Source of the DNA: Escallonia rubra
Taxonomy: Eukaryota > Streptophyta > Magnoliopsida > Escalloniales > Escalloniaceae
Assembly (NCBI GenBank): GCA_033065855.1
Contig: JAVXUO010001345.1
Location: forward strand, 1 to 64,000
Direction: 5' to 3'
DNA: 64,000 nt
In this document: in pieces, positions 36,701 through 48,644 of the stretch
Position numbering within the stretch: position 1 is the first letter of the stretch
Layout: every line of letters starts with the position of its first letter
Made by a program: the position numbers and the translations under genes
The notes under the pieces: model-generated
Databases searched by the model: none
What the model saw: the letters and a program-made list of their open reading frames with translations, nothing else
Told to the model about the DNA's origin: nothing

Positions 36701-36988
36701 TGGAGCCCATCTTTGCATCCATGTAAATGGTGGGTAGCAGAGAAGTTGCAGTGCCTGAAGGCCGCGCCAGATAAAAGGGCACTTGGCCCTCGAGAACCTT
36801 CGCACAATCTCTAGTGTCGCAGTTGTCAGCAGGAAAATTCCTATCTCACCAGCAGCCCCATTCCCCTGGATACCTTGTTTCATTGACAAAATACATTTTA
36901 AAGTCTTCTCTGACAAGCCCTTCTTGGCCGAAGCAACAGAACAGCTTTTAGGCTCACGTGAATGAAACCCCCGTATCGAGTCTCCCAT
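31909..36988 (-). CDS. SEC14/CRAL-TRIO lipid-transfer-like protein with C-terminal membrane anchor (471 aa)
   Basis: Proteins of this family bind phosphoinositides or other lipids in a CRAL-TRIO pocket. The coding exons are 36988-36674, 35689-35535, 34050-33955, 33733-33477, 33076-32856 and 32280-31909, all GT-AG with compatible phases (1416 bp). A leader exon (39266 to about 39420) joins at acceptor 37021. The N-terminal ~105 residues are basic and hydrophobic. Residues about 188-240 resemble the CRAL-TRIO N-domain (LDNDELRRFYAAANGDF). About 250-390 form the lipid domain, with LLDCDGLSPFGFPMQ, DHYPRRLGCLMVIRLP and LPVFLGGKC. Near the end, GLIMSLIFTFIILRM (about 443-457) is one hydrophobic helix followed by a short tail, which suggests tail anchoring. 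It resembles plant SEC14-like proteins of the At3g22410 kind, but I give no symbol. Ligand and membrane are unknown. Confidence 0.92.
34590..35400. mobile_element. Possible TIR transposon remnant in intron of the SEC14-like gene
   Basis: One end is rich in GGTGCCGGGTGCG/GGGTGCGGC (34610-34735) and the other in CGCACC/GGCACCCGCAC (35283-35363), inverted relative to each other. This resembles the subterminal repeat style of the hAT-like family above. TIRs are imperfect and no TSD is seen, so both class and limits are tentative. Confidence 0.35.
36114..36302. repeat. 95-bp tandem duplication in intron
   Basis: 36114-36208 and 36209-36302 are consecutive copies, both starting ATATCCATCTGA and ending TTTAGTCCAACCATG, with about 10 differences. 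They lie in the intron between the first two coding exons of the SEC14-like gene. Confidence 0.85.
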
Positions 36989-37021
36989 TTGGCTGAATCA
37001 CATCTTCAGTTGACCAAAAAA

Positions 37022-39265
37022 CTGTGGCATCCAAATTATACCAAATGCGAACAAATCTAAAACTTTAATAAATCTTTTCTCCATTACTTTTTCATTTTTA
37101 CATTTGATGGGAAATATGAACCAGAAATAAATCAGCAACCATTAAAGTCTTCATATGTAAATGTCGTGTCACCAATAACCTGCAAAGTTCAGTAACTACG
37201 TCACCCTGTATCTGAAGGCCTATTTGCAAGTTTCACGTTAACTACTAGAATAGTAAGCACACTACTAGCAGTGAACTACATCTTTTGCCTTTCAGCTTGA
37301 GTTCATAATTCAATAAGTAGCAAACAAGCCACGAGGGTTATAAGCCACAGTCAACCACAGAGCCCGAGTCTGCCTAGTTTTTGTCTATTCACCAAGTAAA
37401 TCTCTAAAAATAAGCTCATGTAAAATTTGTAGTCTTTGCTACATAACCTTCTATGTAGCCAAAAGAATCCACTGCTGCTTTAAGCTTCAAGCACCTGGTT
37501 TAAGTGTAAGATACGTAACTGAAATACTGCATTTGTTATCATTTCTAAATCAATTCCATGAGCAGCAATTTAAGCATTTCTAGAAAATCTAACTGGAGAA
37601 AACTAATACCATATGAGTCTATCTAATCAAGAGCAAAACAAACTCAAATTGAGAATTATGTGTTAAAGAAGCCTCATAAACTAAGGCACTTTATTTTGCA
37701 GAAGAAGAATACTATCAAGGTTTCTGCAATCCAGGAGAATGCTGGTCGGGTAAATCTTAGGCAAGATTTTTTTTCAGGAAGGTTGTAAATTTTTTATGTT
37801 GTATTTAAGAAAGACTTGAATAAAACGAATGAAAACAGGACAGAATAAGCGCATAAATTCACGTGGTCATCTTGCCTTTGAAAAGTCAACCAAGTTTTGA
37901 ATGGCAATCACAAAAGCAAGTGACTATAGCCAACGCAAGGTATATACATGTTATAGAGAAAGGCACAAACTCTTATTCAGGGTTTGCTTTTGTATGAGAA
38001 AATACTGGATCCATAGAAGCTATGCTCTGTATTCCCAGTACACAACATAGAGAGATTGTTGTTATCATCTTTACTATTTTTCTTGTTTGTGTATGTGTGT
38101 GGGGTGGGGTCGGGTGTATGGGAGGCAAAGTATTCCAAAATAACTGCGAACTTTTGTTTTGGTCAAAGCGGATTTGAATTATTATGCTAGATGTTGTGTG
38201 TATCACAATGAGCCATAACATTCAATGGTACGATAAAGCTTGGTAATCAACTTAGTCGTTACTCTTTGGCCTAGCTTTCATAGTGTTGTCTCTAGACTTG
38301 ATATATGCAGTTCCAAATTCTGGCATGGTCATCAAACCAACTAGAAGTGAGTACACCACCATTGGTTCTGTCATGCCTACTAAAATGAGTAATGAGACTT
38401 TCACCACTTTCTTACTTGTTTTAGCAACAATTTCTGAGAACAGTTTAACAACAATATCAGAATGCAGCAGAAGTGTTCATCTAAATGAGTCAAAAGCAAA
38501 TAGCATCTGGCTCGGGCACTGACAGCACATATAATGAACGAAAGTTTCATGAAAGTACCTCTCTCCCCTCCCTTTTCATTCTTGAGGAGAGAATTTAAGT
38601 AACCCCTATATTCCATTGGATTTTTCCCTTTGACTTTCTGTGAACTCCTGGAATAAGATTTGGTGCCTGTAAACGCTTACTTTACTCATTGTTTTAACCC
38701 TGGCTTGACTTGCCAAACGGCACTCATTTTAATCTATGGTTGCTATTTGGGTTCACAACAACGGTCACATCTAATAAAACTCTCCTAGGGATATGCAAAA
38801 AAGTAAAATGAGGAAAATCCAAAAGTTTTCCCTCTTGCCACATACTACTCTTCTCTCCAAAATCGTGGTAAAAAACAATCAAAAGGGAGCACCCTTACAA
38901 ACTTCTCCCCACACACAGCGTCGACTTCATAATATACCGGCTCTGAACTACAAAAGCCTAGAAACAACTCCCAGCAAATGCCACTGTCTTTAAATCCACA
39001 CAACTAATGTTAAGCCAATTCAACGCATTAATTTCGTTCGAATCAAGTACTTCCAGTTCCAATACGGATTATGAAGCGTTAACCCTGATACAAAACTTAT
39101 GGCTACTGCTGATCCGGCCCCATGGTATTACTACTTTGCATATAAAAACAAAACATGAATTTTGATTCACACTAGTTCAAACCAACAAAAATGGTTTACA
39201 AGAGGCAAAACACCAATCAGATATCAAAAACAAATTTGAGCTTAAAAAGAGTACGTTACGAGTAC
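37022..39265 (-). other. Intron 1 (5'UTR intron) of the SEC14-like gene
   Basis: It is bounded by a donor AGAG|GTACTC at 39265 and an acceptor GCCACAG at 37022. No nested gene, RNA or clear transposon is seen. A GT-rich tract lies near 38085-38120. The size (2.2 kb) is large for a plant leader intron but not exceptional. Confidence 0.55.
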
Positions 39266-39330
39266 CTCTGAACAACGCCGAATTTGCACAGAACGATACG
39301 AAATCAACAGAGAGCGAAAAGAAGGTTGGT

Positions 39331-39354
39331 GTTAGGGCTAGGGTTAGGGTTTAG
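39331..39354 (-). promoter_or_regulatory. Telo-box cluster in the SEC14-like gene leader
   Basis: The minus strand reads CTAAACCCTAACCCTAG followed by CCCTAAC, overlapping copies of the plant telo-box AAACCCTAA. It lies in the leader exon or core promoter. Telo-boxes are known in plant promoters of genes active in dividing cells; the role here is inferred. Confidence 0.5.
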
Positions 39355-39419
39355 CGAAAATTGCGGGGTGTTTTCCTTCTTGTGACTGTGATCGTACTTG
39401 AAGAGGAAGGAAGAGGGAA

Positions 39420-40480
39420 CAGACACATGAGATTCACACCCGCCGCCTTGTCCCTCCATATTAGGATCCAGGTGGCAAGAAAGTTCTATAGCTTATGGGC
39501 GTTTGTCACGTGAAAACCAACCAATTTACTTCTACTTGTATAAGATATTTGTTTGATCGATTAAGTTTTTTTTTTATTTTAAAGTTAAGAACCCTAGCAC
39601 TGATAGTAAAGACGGTTTACATTAGGATCATATAGGTTAAGTACATGAACATACAGATGACATATGAATCACAATAAAGATAGCCGACAACTACTAACGA
39701 CAATCTAAATAAAAAAAAAAAAGTAGCGGGACTGAAAAAACAACAAAGCAAGCACTAAACCCATAAATTAAACCAAACTAAACTGGTAATTTAATTTAAT
39801 GTTTTTTCTAGTTTGTATTATAATTTATTTTTTTATTATTACTTTTTAAGGGATCGATTAAGTTTTGTTTCGTGAGATGTGTACGGAAAATTTTATGTTT
39901 TATAGAATTGGTCCGAAGGAAAAATAAGGTAAGTTTGATCAAACGGAACCAAGCTCCATCAAATCGAGTAAACGTAGGAGATCTAGGGTTTTTTTCTTGG
40001 GATGGGGTAGAGTTGCTTAGATATTGTCACAGGTGGTTATTTATTTTTAAATGAGTTGTTTTCTTTTTCGTTTACGGTACAAATTAATATGCATGGTATA
40101 GTTACTCAGGCAATTTCATGGTTGTTTGTTCGCCTTTTTTTTTTTTTCTTGAGATTTTTCTATCTTCTTCTTCATTTGTGGGTGCCTATTGAATGCCTAA
40201 AGTTATACACTGCACATCCGCGGTTGGTGTCTAGAAAAGACATAAAAAGTTATTATTTATTTGTAAAATCCATTATTGGTCAACGAAATGTTCAAAATTT
40301 TACCTAACAAAAAAAGACAAAATGGTATGCTATTTTCGTTGGAAACGACAGGTGGGGTGGGATCAAAATTCTGCATTCTCATTATGTAGATTTTCTTTAG
40401 ACGTTGACGTGAAGGAATATTATTATTTCAATTAATAGTTTACTATCACAATAATATACGTATTTTTGTAATTCCAATTA
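39420..40480. other. AT-rich spacer upstream of the SEC14-like gene
   Basis: This is the promoter side of the SEC14-like gene. It contains A/T homopolymers and short frames without domains. Nothing else is recognised. Confidence 0.5.
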
Positions 40481-41765
40481 TGTCAATAATCAGATGGCGC
40501 ATAGAGAATGGCCTTCACGTGAAGATATGAAAAGACAGATAGATTTCCATACCTATATCTTTCAAGATACAATCTCCTATCAACCAGTTGAACGAAAACG
40601 CGACAGCCTCTGAGCTTATGGATCCAAGCACCGGAACATGGAACAGAAATGAACATGAAACAATGAAATGATTGACAGAATATTCTGGCCAAATGAGGCA
40701 GCAATGATTAAATCCCTCCCTCTTGGTTCAGTGCACAATGAAGACAAAACTGGTTTGACACTACAATTCCATGGGCTTTCTCCGTGAAAAGTGCTTATAA
40801 AGTAGTGATTGATCAAAATATCCATACCAGTAAAAAAAGAGACATGACAGGCACAAGCAGTGGTGAGTTTTTCCCGTGGAAGTTCTTGTTGAAACGTAGA
40901 ATCCCGAACAAATCTTCACTTGGCGAGCATGCACAGACTCATTGCCAGTACGCCACAAATTGAAGTGTAAATGTATCTCAATTGAGGACTCATGTATAAT
41001 GTGTGGTAAAGAGGCATAAACTCTCATACACGTTTTCAGAGACTGTACGTACGCAAGGCTAATATGGGGATTGTGCAACCTGCAACATAAGGGCAACTTT
41101 GCACGAGTTAATTCTGTGATATAGTGGATGATCGATATGCATGAAGCATTGCCTATGCATGAAGCATTGCCTATAGATGAATTTGATCTTTTCATCATCA
41201 TTTGCCGGTGGATTTGGAAAAACAGATATGAATGTTCCAGTACAATGGCGACCCCCTAGTCATGGATGGCTGAAATTTAATTTTGATGGTGCAGTATTCA
41301 AGGAGGTTTATACAATATGACTGGGAGCAACAATTCGAGACTCGAGAGGATCTTTCATTGCAGCTTTATCAAAGAGAGTGGATAACCTGATTTGTTCTTT
41401 AACGGCTGAAGCTTTAGAGGGCATAAAGCTCGCTCAACAAATGGGCTGTCAGAAACTTTGCATAGAAGGTGACGCCGCAGACATAATTTCTGCATTAAGG
41501 AGTACGGAGGATAATTTCTCAAAGATCGGTCACATTATGGATGAAGTCAAGAAACTAGTATCTTCATTTTTTAGGGATTCAAATCACACAGGTTAGGAGA
41601 TCGGAAAATCATGTGGTACATTCTTTTGCAAGAGAAGCGTTATTTGCATATGAACCTAGATACTGAAGGGATGTGACATCATATTTTGTAGTGCCCAGCC
41701 TCCTAAAAGATATACCAGATTAATTTTCTATCTCAATAAATTGATTCTTCATCAAAAAAAAATTT
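40480..41765 (+). pseudogene. 5'-truncated, decayed LINE: zinc-binding region and RNase H of ORF2
   Basis: Near 41280-41600 the plus strand reads FDGAV, then after a stop GATIRDSRGSFIAALS and SLTAEALEGIKLAQQMGC with the IEGDAADI motif, a plant LINE-type RNase H (RVT_3) domain. Upstream, 40660-41100 keeps pieces of the zinc-binding region (FPWKFLL-, CGKE- and HVF-like segments in shifted frames). An A9 run follows ATTGATTCTTCATC near 41755, typical of a LINE 3' end. Multiple stops and frameshifts make it inactive. No TSD was found. Confidence 0.75.
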
Positions 41766-41769
41766 AAAA

Positions 41770-42670
41770 GTTTTTTCGTCACATTGCACAAATTTTTGTC
41801 ACCGCAAAAATATGCCAGTTTTTGTAATGATTTTTCCTTTTATTGTGGTTATTCGTTCATTTTAGGGAATCAAAATGGATTTTGTTTGAATTGGATGAGA
41901 GACTAGTCTGTTAAATGCTTTTAGAGACTATCTCTTCCTCTTTCCATTTGCAGTCATTTTAAGAAAGACATCAATATTGCAATTTACTGACTATTTAAAG
42001 TTTCTACCAAAGAATTGATTGAAGATGTTGGGTGCCAAAATCATCACGAGCTTAAGTTTCTTACGGAGCTGGAAAGCCTAATGCCCGAAATCAGTTTGGC
42101 CAATCTCCGGCCTGCCTTAGATTCAGCTAGTTCTATTAGAGGTTAGTACACTGTAGTTTGGTTCGGAATTGAGATCAAACTATAAACTAAGCCGTAGTCT
42201 ATCGATTTGAAATCTTTGAACCAACGTGAACTGCCCATCGTCAGTTTGGAAAGTTTTGTTTAGTTTGCTTGAACGATTCAGTTTGGTCGGTTTGGGTCAG
42301 TTTGAGCATATTTGAAGGCATTCACCAATTCCACGCTTATTATCCGATTCAAATATAACAGAAAAATGAAAGGTGATAATTTAGATGGATTGCATTCTTA
42401 TAGCCATGCTATAATTCAACATCAATGAATGTAGTAACATAAGAATGAGCATTAATTCCAAAAGCAAAAAAAAAAAAAAAAGTAAATTTATGCCTATACA
42501 ATCGATAGACACAAGAGATCGAGAGAAGTCAAGGGAATTTAATTACTGGACTTTAATAGATCTCGGATATCTTTCCATTTTTACTTTTTAGGTTTCGGTT
42601 TGGGTGGTTTTGCTTAGTTACGTGTGCATGAATACAACCAATGCATATAAAGCTTTTTTAGCATATCATG
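41770..42670. other. Spacer with no supported gene
   Basis: AT-rich sequence with scattered GGTTTGG/CCAAAC-type words and an A-run near 42467. No gene or RNA is recognised. Confidence 0.5.
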
Positions 42671-42671
42671 A

Positions 42672-44233
42672 ATCAATTCGATTCAATTCGTTATCGGTCT
42701 AAAAATATTTATCCAACCGAACCGAACTGAACCGGGGTCGATTTGAGAAATGTGAAATCAAATCATCAAGTTTTATTGGCATTTCGAATTGGATCTATTA
42801 GTTTGAGCGGTTCAAGCGGTTTGACGCTCATTCCTAAGTTAAACTAGTAAAGTTTCTGAACGTTGTAACAAGAAACTTAAAAATTCTATATGGCCTGCAC
42901 TAAATACAAGTTTGGCAATGCTTTTGAAAGCATAAAAGTATTTTTGAAACACAAAACAGTTACTTGACACTGGGCTACAAATCTAATATATATACATATG
43001 AAAGCCGAAATTGAGAAAATATTTTTCAATTATCGCTTACTTTAACACTCTTTTAGCTCCCCATGTGAAATTTTTTACTTTGACTTTTTGAAACATTTTG
43101 ACTTTACTTACCTTTGTAATACTGATATCCTTTCTCTTCCTCAATTTGATTAGAATTCCTTTTTACCAATTGAAATTCAACTAATTATATAGATTTTATA
43201 TCTCCCTCCCTTCTATGTCAACATGTCCCACTCAAAAAATTTATTTATATATTTGCAATTCCATTAAAATTCTTAAATTTTGCTAAAAGTAATTCTCTAT
43301 ACGTTCCTTATAATCTTAAATCTTTTTTATTATTTAAAAAAGTCCAATATTCTCCATGAGTTTTTATCTCTAACTATCATAATCTCCTTCCTTTTATTTT
43401 CTTACAACCAAACCAAATCGAACCAAACCAAATCATCAAATCATTATTAGTTCGGTTCAATTCATTATCGATTCCTTTTATTTTCTTACAACCATGTATC
43501 AGTTCGGTTCAATTCATTATCAGTTTAAAAATATTTATCCAAGCAAACCAAATCGAACCGAGGTCGATTTGAGAAATGTGAAACCAAATCATCAAGTTTT
43601 TTTGGCACTTCGAATTGGATCTATTAGTTTGAGCGTTTCGAAAAGTTTGGTGCTCATTCCTAAATTAAACTAGTAAAGTTTCTAGACGTCATACCAAGAG
43701 ACTTAAAAATTCTATATGGCCTTCATTAAATACAAGGTTGGCAATGCTTTTGAAAACCTTAGAAATATCTTTGAAACAAAAAATAGTTACTTGACACTTT
43801 CGTCTACAAATCTAATCATATATATATGAAAGTCAAAACTGAGAGAAAATAATTTCAAGTCATCACTTATTTGGACATTCTCTTACCTCCCCATGTGAAA
43901 TTTTTTACTTTGACTTTTTGAAACATTTTGACTTTACTTACCTTTGTAATAGTACTATCCTCTCTCTTACTCAATTTGATTTGAATTTTTTTTTACCATT
44001 TAAAATTCAACCAATTATGTGTATATTATATCTCTCTTTCTTCTATGTCAACATGTCTCAGGCAAAAATTTTATTTATATCTTTACAATTTCATTAAGAT
44101 TCTTAGATTTTACCAAAAGTAATTCTCGATATGTTCTTTATAATCTTAAAATTTTTTTACTATTTAAAAAAATCCAATATTCTCCATGAGTTTTTATCTC
44201 TAACTACCATAATCTCCTTCCTTTTATTTTACT
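42672..44233. repeat. Tandem duplication of a ~735-bp noncoding block (period 826 bp)
   Basis: 42672-43407 and 43498-44233 match throughout, for example GTCGATTTGAGAAATGTGAAA at 42737 and 43563, and CCCCATGTGAAATTTTTTAC at 43056 and 43890. A 90-bp linker made of partial repeats of TTCGGTTCAATTCATTATC separates them. By eye the identity is 88-90%. Neither copy codes for a recognised protein. Confidence 0.85.
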
Positions 44234-44239
44234 ACAAGT

Positions 44240-45114
44240 TTATGTATATAATAGTTTACTCTCTCATTTTATTCTCAATAATCTATTACAAGTATTGTTT
44301 TCTTGGTGCCCTTGAGTAAAACAAACCTTAACTCACAGGTTATTATTGTCAGTATTAGCATATTAGTTAAGAGAGACTATTTCTATAATTGTATACACTA
44401 CTTTTCATCTTTATTTGTTGCTAAAAACTAACAATTATACTGAAGTTCATTTTTAACAACAAAAATTGATTGGAGAACTCATATAAAAAGGTACAAAAAA
44501 AAATTTTAATTATTTTTTTGCCACTACTAATTTTGTTATTCTTCTTAGGCATACAAATACGAAATCTCTCATAAGTACTTTAATATTTGTTGCTCTCGTA
44601 TATAATATACGGAATCAAAACTAGTTACTACAGTATTAATTTTGAGCATCTCAAAATCAATTTTGATGCGTTTGAAGAAAAGCTTCCAAGGAAGTGCATT
44701 TGACTATAATAATCACTTTTGAAAACGAAGTAACTCCAAATTCGAGTTAAAGAAGAGTCGGAGAAAATTATTCCTTGTGAGTTGTGTAATCCAGACCCAA
44801 GTAGCTTTAAGATAACAGAAAAAGCGCTACGCCATCAATAACGGTATCGATAATGGTACTACATACATCACTCTAATGCCATGTGTGGTAGCTCTGATTT
44901 CTAATTATAAATATAAGCAATCAAGACCCTAAAGCAACAAAGAATATGTAGCTCTCGTATTCACAGTAGTACACTATCAGCAGGGCACTATGATCATCCA
45001 ACATATCAAGGGGAACAATACAAGCACACCCCCAGTGCGTATCAATCAATCGGTCTCCATTTTGCAAGGTCAGGTGCCCCGTGAAAAGGGAACACACACA
45101 CACACAGAACACTC
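44240..45114. other. Spacer and 3'UTR of the CASP-like gene
   Basis: AT-rich sequence. The part from about 44900 to 45114 is probable 3'UTR of the CASP-like gene. Nothing else is recognised. Confidence 0.45.
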
Positions 45115-46667
45115 CTACAGGTGAAAGCGAGAGCCGTTGATCACAAAACACACAACTCTGAACCCAGAAAGCAGAGACGACAGCCCTAAGAACAAAAATC
45201 CGGCGAATCCCAGGGCTATTGAGATGTCCGACTGCACGCAGAACGCGTCGTTTCCCGCACACGTGTTCATCCCCTTCAGTGCTCGTGCCAGTGCAGTCCC
45301 GGCTGAGTCCGCCGACAGCAACAGGTAAGCGAAAACCTACGCCAAGAATGGTTTCATTGTGTGAGAATCCCCAAGTACTCTTATAGCCGAACTTGAAACA
45401 CCAATTGCAGTACAACTCGGCATTGTAGTTTTAGTGGCAAAAGATTATCGTTAAATGTCATGTTTTTATTGCTAAAAATTGAAGCGACAACCATCTGTCG
45501 CTAATGTACATTTAATGCCGCTAACCAACTAGTCTTATGAAATTCTCGGAATTCTAGAAAAAGGGCGTAGCTGCAATTGCTAGAGTAAAAATTGTACAAA
45601 ATTCTGTCAATAGTTGTATCTTGCTCATCATTTAAAAATCTTGCATCTGCTATTTCACTTTTATAGAGAAAGTTGCATGCCCTATGACATGTTCGTATTA
45701 GGAACTAATTAAGGTGCTTGAAAGGTAGCCCAATTTGTACTCCTTTATGGCTAATATCACTTCACGTGCTGTCAACTCAATTCAAGATGAATGAACAGGA
45801 TGTATGAGGTACAATCATGCATGCAACTCCAATTTTTTTGTACTAAAAATGCCATTAGCAATATGGAGAGTGACGCCCATTTGACACTTGGACACCATTT
45901 TTTTTGCTAACACCACTCCTCGTCCCATCAACCGCGAATAGAACTATTTTAATTGGTATCTAAAAAAAAAATTGGCCGTAAAATGAATTCCACCAAGATA
46001 CTACCCGATCGCTAAATATAGTTAGTGACATCAAACAAACACTTCTAAAGGATCAAAATTTATCTATCATATGGAATTTCTGAACTTGTATACCTGATCA
46101 TGGGAGAAATCGAACCACACTTGTAAGACCTCGGGGAACAAAGTGAGTCCCTGTGAAATCTCCCAAACAGAAGCTCCCATTTCGAAGAGCGAGTAGAGGG
46201 CGACAATCCCATTTGCAGCCGCCACGTATCTGTGAAGATTTCCTCAATCCAATCATTTAGGAGAACTACAAAACCCTTAGCCTTCCGTTTGGCTGTTGAG
46301 AGAAAACCCAGAAAAAAAATGCAAACCCAGATAAAATCTCAAAAATTATCGCGACCTTCAGCTACCCAATTCGACAAGGTTGGAGGCCCAGGTCCTCGAA
46401 TTCGTTTTCCAACACTGTATAAGCTCAATGAAAGACTTGTACGTACCTGAAGGCGTCGAAATCGTACCAATGAGGCGGACTGGAGCCCCTGATGTTAGTG
46501 AGCATGAAAACAGCCGCCGCCAGAGAGAAGCTAAAGGCGGCCAGCCGGAAGACGAAGATCAAGGCGTTGAGACGGCGGAGCTTGCGCAGTGAGACGGTGG
46601 AGTGGAAGTGAGGGTCGGGATGGGGCTCGACGCCGCCGTTCCGCAGGGACTGAGGGGACCGCATCAT
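45115..46667 (-). CDS. CASPL4C1: CASP-like membrane protein, 4C type (192 aa, 3 exons)
   Basis: A four-helix plasma-membrane protein of the Casparian strip membrane domain (DUF588/MARVEL-related) family. CASPs scaffold membrane domains, and the role of most CASP-like members, including group 4C, is not settled. The exons are 46667-46447, 46229-46094 and 45336-45115 with GT-AG borders and matching phases (579 bp). The helices are about 34-56 ([22 protein letters not shown]), 75-95, 119-136 ([14 protein letters not shown]) and 156-180 ([17 protein letters not shown]). The family's conserved Arg in helix 1 (VFRLAAF) and Asp in helix 3 (LLSADSAG) are present. The start MMRSPQS is chosen because relatives begin MRSPQ; an in-frame ATG 13 codons upstream (46706) is possible. 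Its length matches the plant group, and the gene looks intact. Confidence 0.94.
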
Positions 46668-46669
46668 GG

Positions 46670-47360
46670 CTGGAGCTCGACAAAGGGGGGCCTCTAGCTG
46701 CCACAAAGAGGAGGAAAGAGAAGGTGGGTAGGCATGGGAGAGTAATAGGGAGAGCTCTTTGGGGGTCCTTTTTTATACTGGGAAATTTGATGCTGTGGAG
46801 ATATGAGGGTGGGATGGAGGCTTTAGGGTCACGGGGAATGGCATGATTCCCATGGGATAGAGAAATGTGTGTACATGTGTGTGTTCTTGTGTAGAGAGAG
46901 AGAGAGGAGTTGGGGAGGGGGTACAGAGGAAGGGGAAAGGGGAAGGAAGGTGGGAAAAGGGAGAAAGGGAAAGCGGGTTTTAGGGGGAAAGTAATTTTTG
47001 TGGGCGTCTTCTGTGAGAGGAAAAAAGTCAGGGTTTGCACTGTGCAGTGGACTCAGGATTGAAGTCAGAGAGCAAGCAGGAAGAGTGTGGTAAAGGTAAT
47101 GGGAAGAGGCTCTCTCGAGTGTAAGAGATCGGTAAGGGTGTAAATGTGTAATGAGTGAGAGAGATATATATTTCAGGCAATTAGGATTTAGGAACGATAT
47201 CTTGTTATCTTTTCATTTTATCGTTGATTATACAACGTCATTTCTGTTATAATAATTATTCAAAAGAAAAAAGTTTATCACAACCTCTATCTTGCTGCGA
47301 TGATTCCATGTACTTTGGGACCAAAGCCGTCTCAAATATACCCGTACTAAATGATCGGCG
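46670..47360 (-). other. 5'UTR and promoter of the CASP-like gene
   Basis: Purine-rich on the plus strand (CT-rich on the coding strand) as far as about 47110, with (AC)n and (GA)n tracts typical of plant leaders. The 169-codon frame here is low-complexity. No other feature is seen. Confidence 0.45.
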
Positions 47361-47367
47361 TTTACCT

Positions 47368-48518
47368 TAGGACTGCAATTTGGGCCGGTTTAAAATGAGC
47401 TTTAACCAAGCCAGGTCATGCATGAACAAATTTTAACTCAATAAACCCAATTAATTTCAAAATGGGTTTTGTTCGAGTTGGGTAAATAGTTAAATGACAC
47501 TAAATTGTGCTAAGCCCATTAAACCCAAGCTAACCCAGCCTGCCGCCCCCCCCCCCCCCCCGAAAAAAAATAAATAAAAAAAGTCGACGAAATCCCTTTC
47601 AATCTCTCCGTCCCCAACGGTCAGCAGAGGCAGTAGAGAATTTCCTTCCACCACGGTAGTGTTGCCGTTAGCCGATCGCTCAGCAGCCAGCTCTGCACTA
47701 ACAGGGTCCTCAAAGAAGATCCTCCAGTCACTCCCCAACCTTGTCTCCCTCAACGTCAAATCATTTTTCCTCTCCTCAATCTCCAGGACAACATCGGCTC
47801 TCTCTCCTTTTCTGACATCCTCGTTTTCCTCAGCAATAGCGGCAACACCGAGGAACTATTGTGAATGGTGCCCTGGCGAGGGCCAAGGGACCGTATATGG
47901 TGGAGGTGACGCCAGCGAAAGGGAGTCTGGTGGGCGGAGTTTGTGATTTGGAGGTGCATTTGCCCTTGGAGAGGGGAATATGTCCCTATCTCGCGCCGGT
48001 GACATCCACGACTATACTTATGGTGTCTTTTTGCTTGTTTCCCCCCTAGAGTACTTTGCCCAAAACAATCTTGCTAGTTTGTGATATGCATATTACAATA
48101 TTATGTACTTTTAATTGGAATGGAGTTTATTAGTTGTCTTTAGTGTCCGAGTTATGTTAATCCACAAAGATTTCTCTTATAATATTGTAATTTTTTTTAT
48201 AACTAGACAAATACATTTATTTATTTATTATATATTAAATTATTATTATAAGTCAAGTGCGAGTCATGCTGGTCTTTAGATAATGAAATGCGTTGAGAAA
48301 AATTATTCAGTCACAAATGATAGACAAAAGATCAATTAAATGCCAATTTCGTTGGGTTGGGTTGAAACCCAACCTGTAGCATTTTCACTTTGGTTTAGCT
48401 GGTTTGGGCTTTTATTACAAAAAGTCCAAGTTGGGTCAGGTTGAGATAGACTTTTAAAAGGTTGGGTTTTCTCGGGTTGGGTTGAAACCCAACTCAATCC
48501 GTCTAAGTTGCACCCCTA
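47368..48518. mobile_element. hAT-like element (1151 bp) with perfect 8-bp TSD and captured gene piece
   Basis: The 8-bp duplication GTTTACCT lies at 47360-47367 and 48519-48526. The ends TAGGACTGCAATTT and AAGTTGCACCCCTA are inverted repeats of the hAT TAGGGGTGCAA type. Subterminal repeats of GGGTTGGGTTGAAACCCAAC occur near 48353 and 48472. No transposase is present. The middle carries the isomerase fragment annotated separately. A run of 16 C lies at 47546-47561. Confidence 0.85.
47690..48045 (+). pseudogene. Fragment of an arabinose-5-phosphate isomerase (KdsD/SETH3-type SIS domain)
   Basis: Three plus-strand frames in turn give pieces of one protein. First comes SLPNLVSLNVKSFFLS, matching the KISQTLVSLxxxSxFLS region. 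Next is [20 protein letters not shown] then TEELL, matching GDIGxLSxxDVLVxFSKSGATEELL. Last is [35 protein letters not shown] and [12 protein letters not shown], matching the substrate-pocket part of the sugar-isomerase domain. The parent enzyme converts ribulose-5-phosphate to arabinose-5-phosphate for Kdo synthesis. The DALHG motif is lost and two or more frameshifts plus a stop break it, so it is dead. It lies wholly inside the hAT-like element. Confidence 0.75.
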
Positions 48519-48644
48519 GTTTACCTCGCACCATGCCTAAATTTTAGTGACGTTCAATTGACGTAAGGTAGGGCTAAGAGAGTGTTTGTGATTGAGTATA
48601 AAATAGTGAAACTTGATTAAATTCATATTAGATTAGGTTTTAAG

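Noticed and set aside
39331..39354. Interstitial telomere repeat
   Set aside because: Only about three imperfect CCCTAA units lie in a gene leader, which fits a telo-box rather than a telomeric array.
46531..47040. 169-codon minus-strand frame upstream of the CASP-like start
   Set aside because: It covers the CT-rich leader and overlaps the coding exon in another frame, with no family resemblance.
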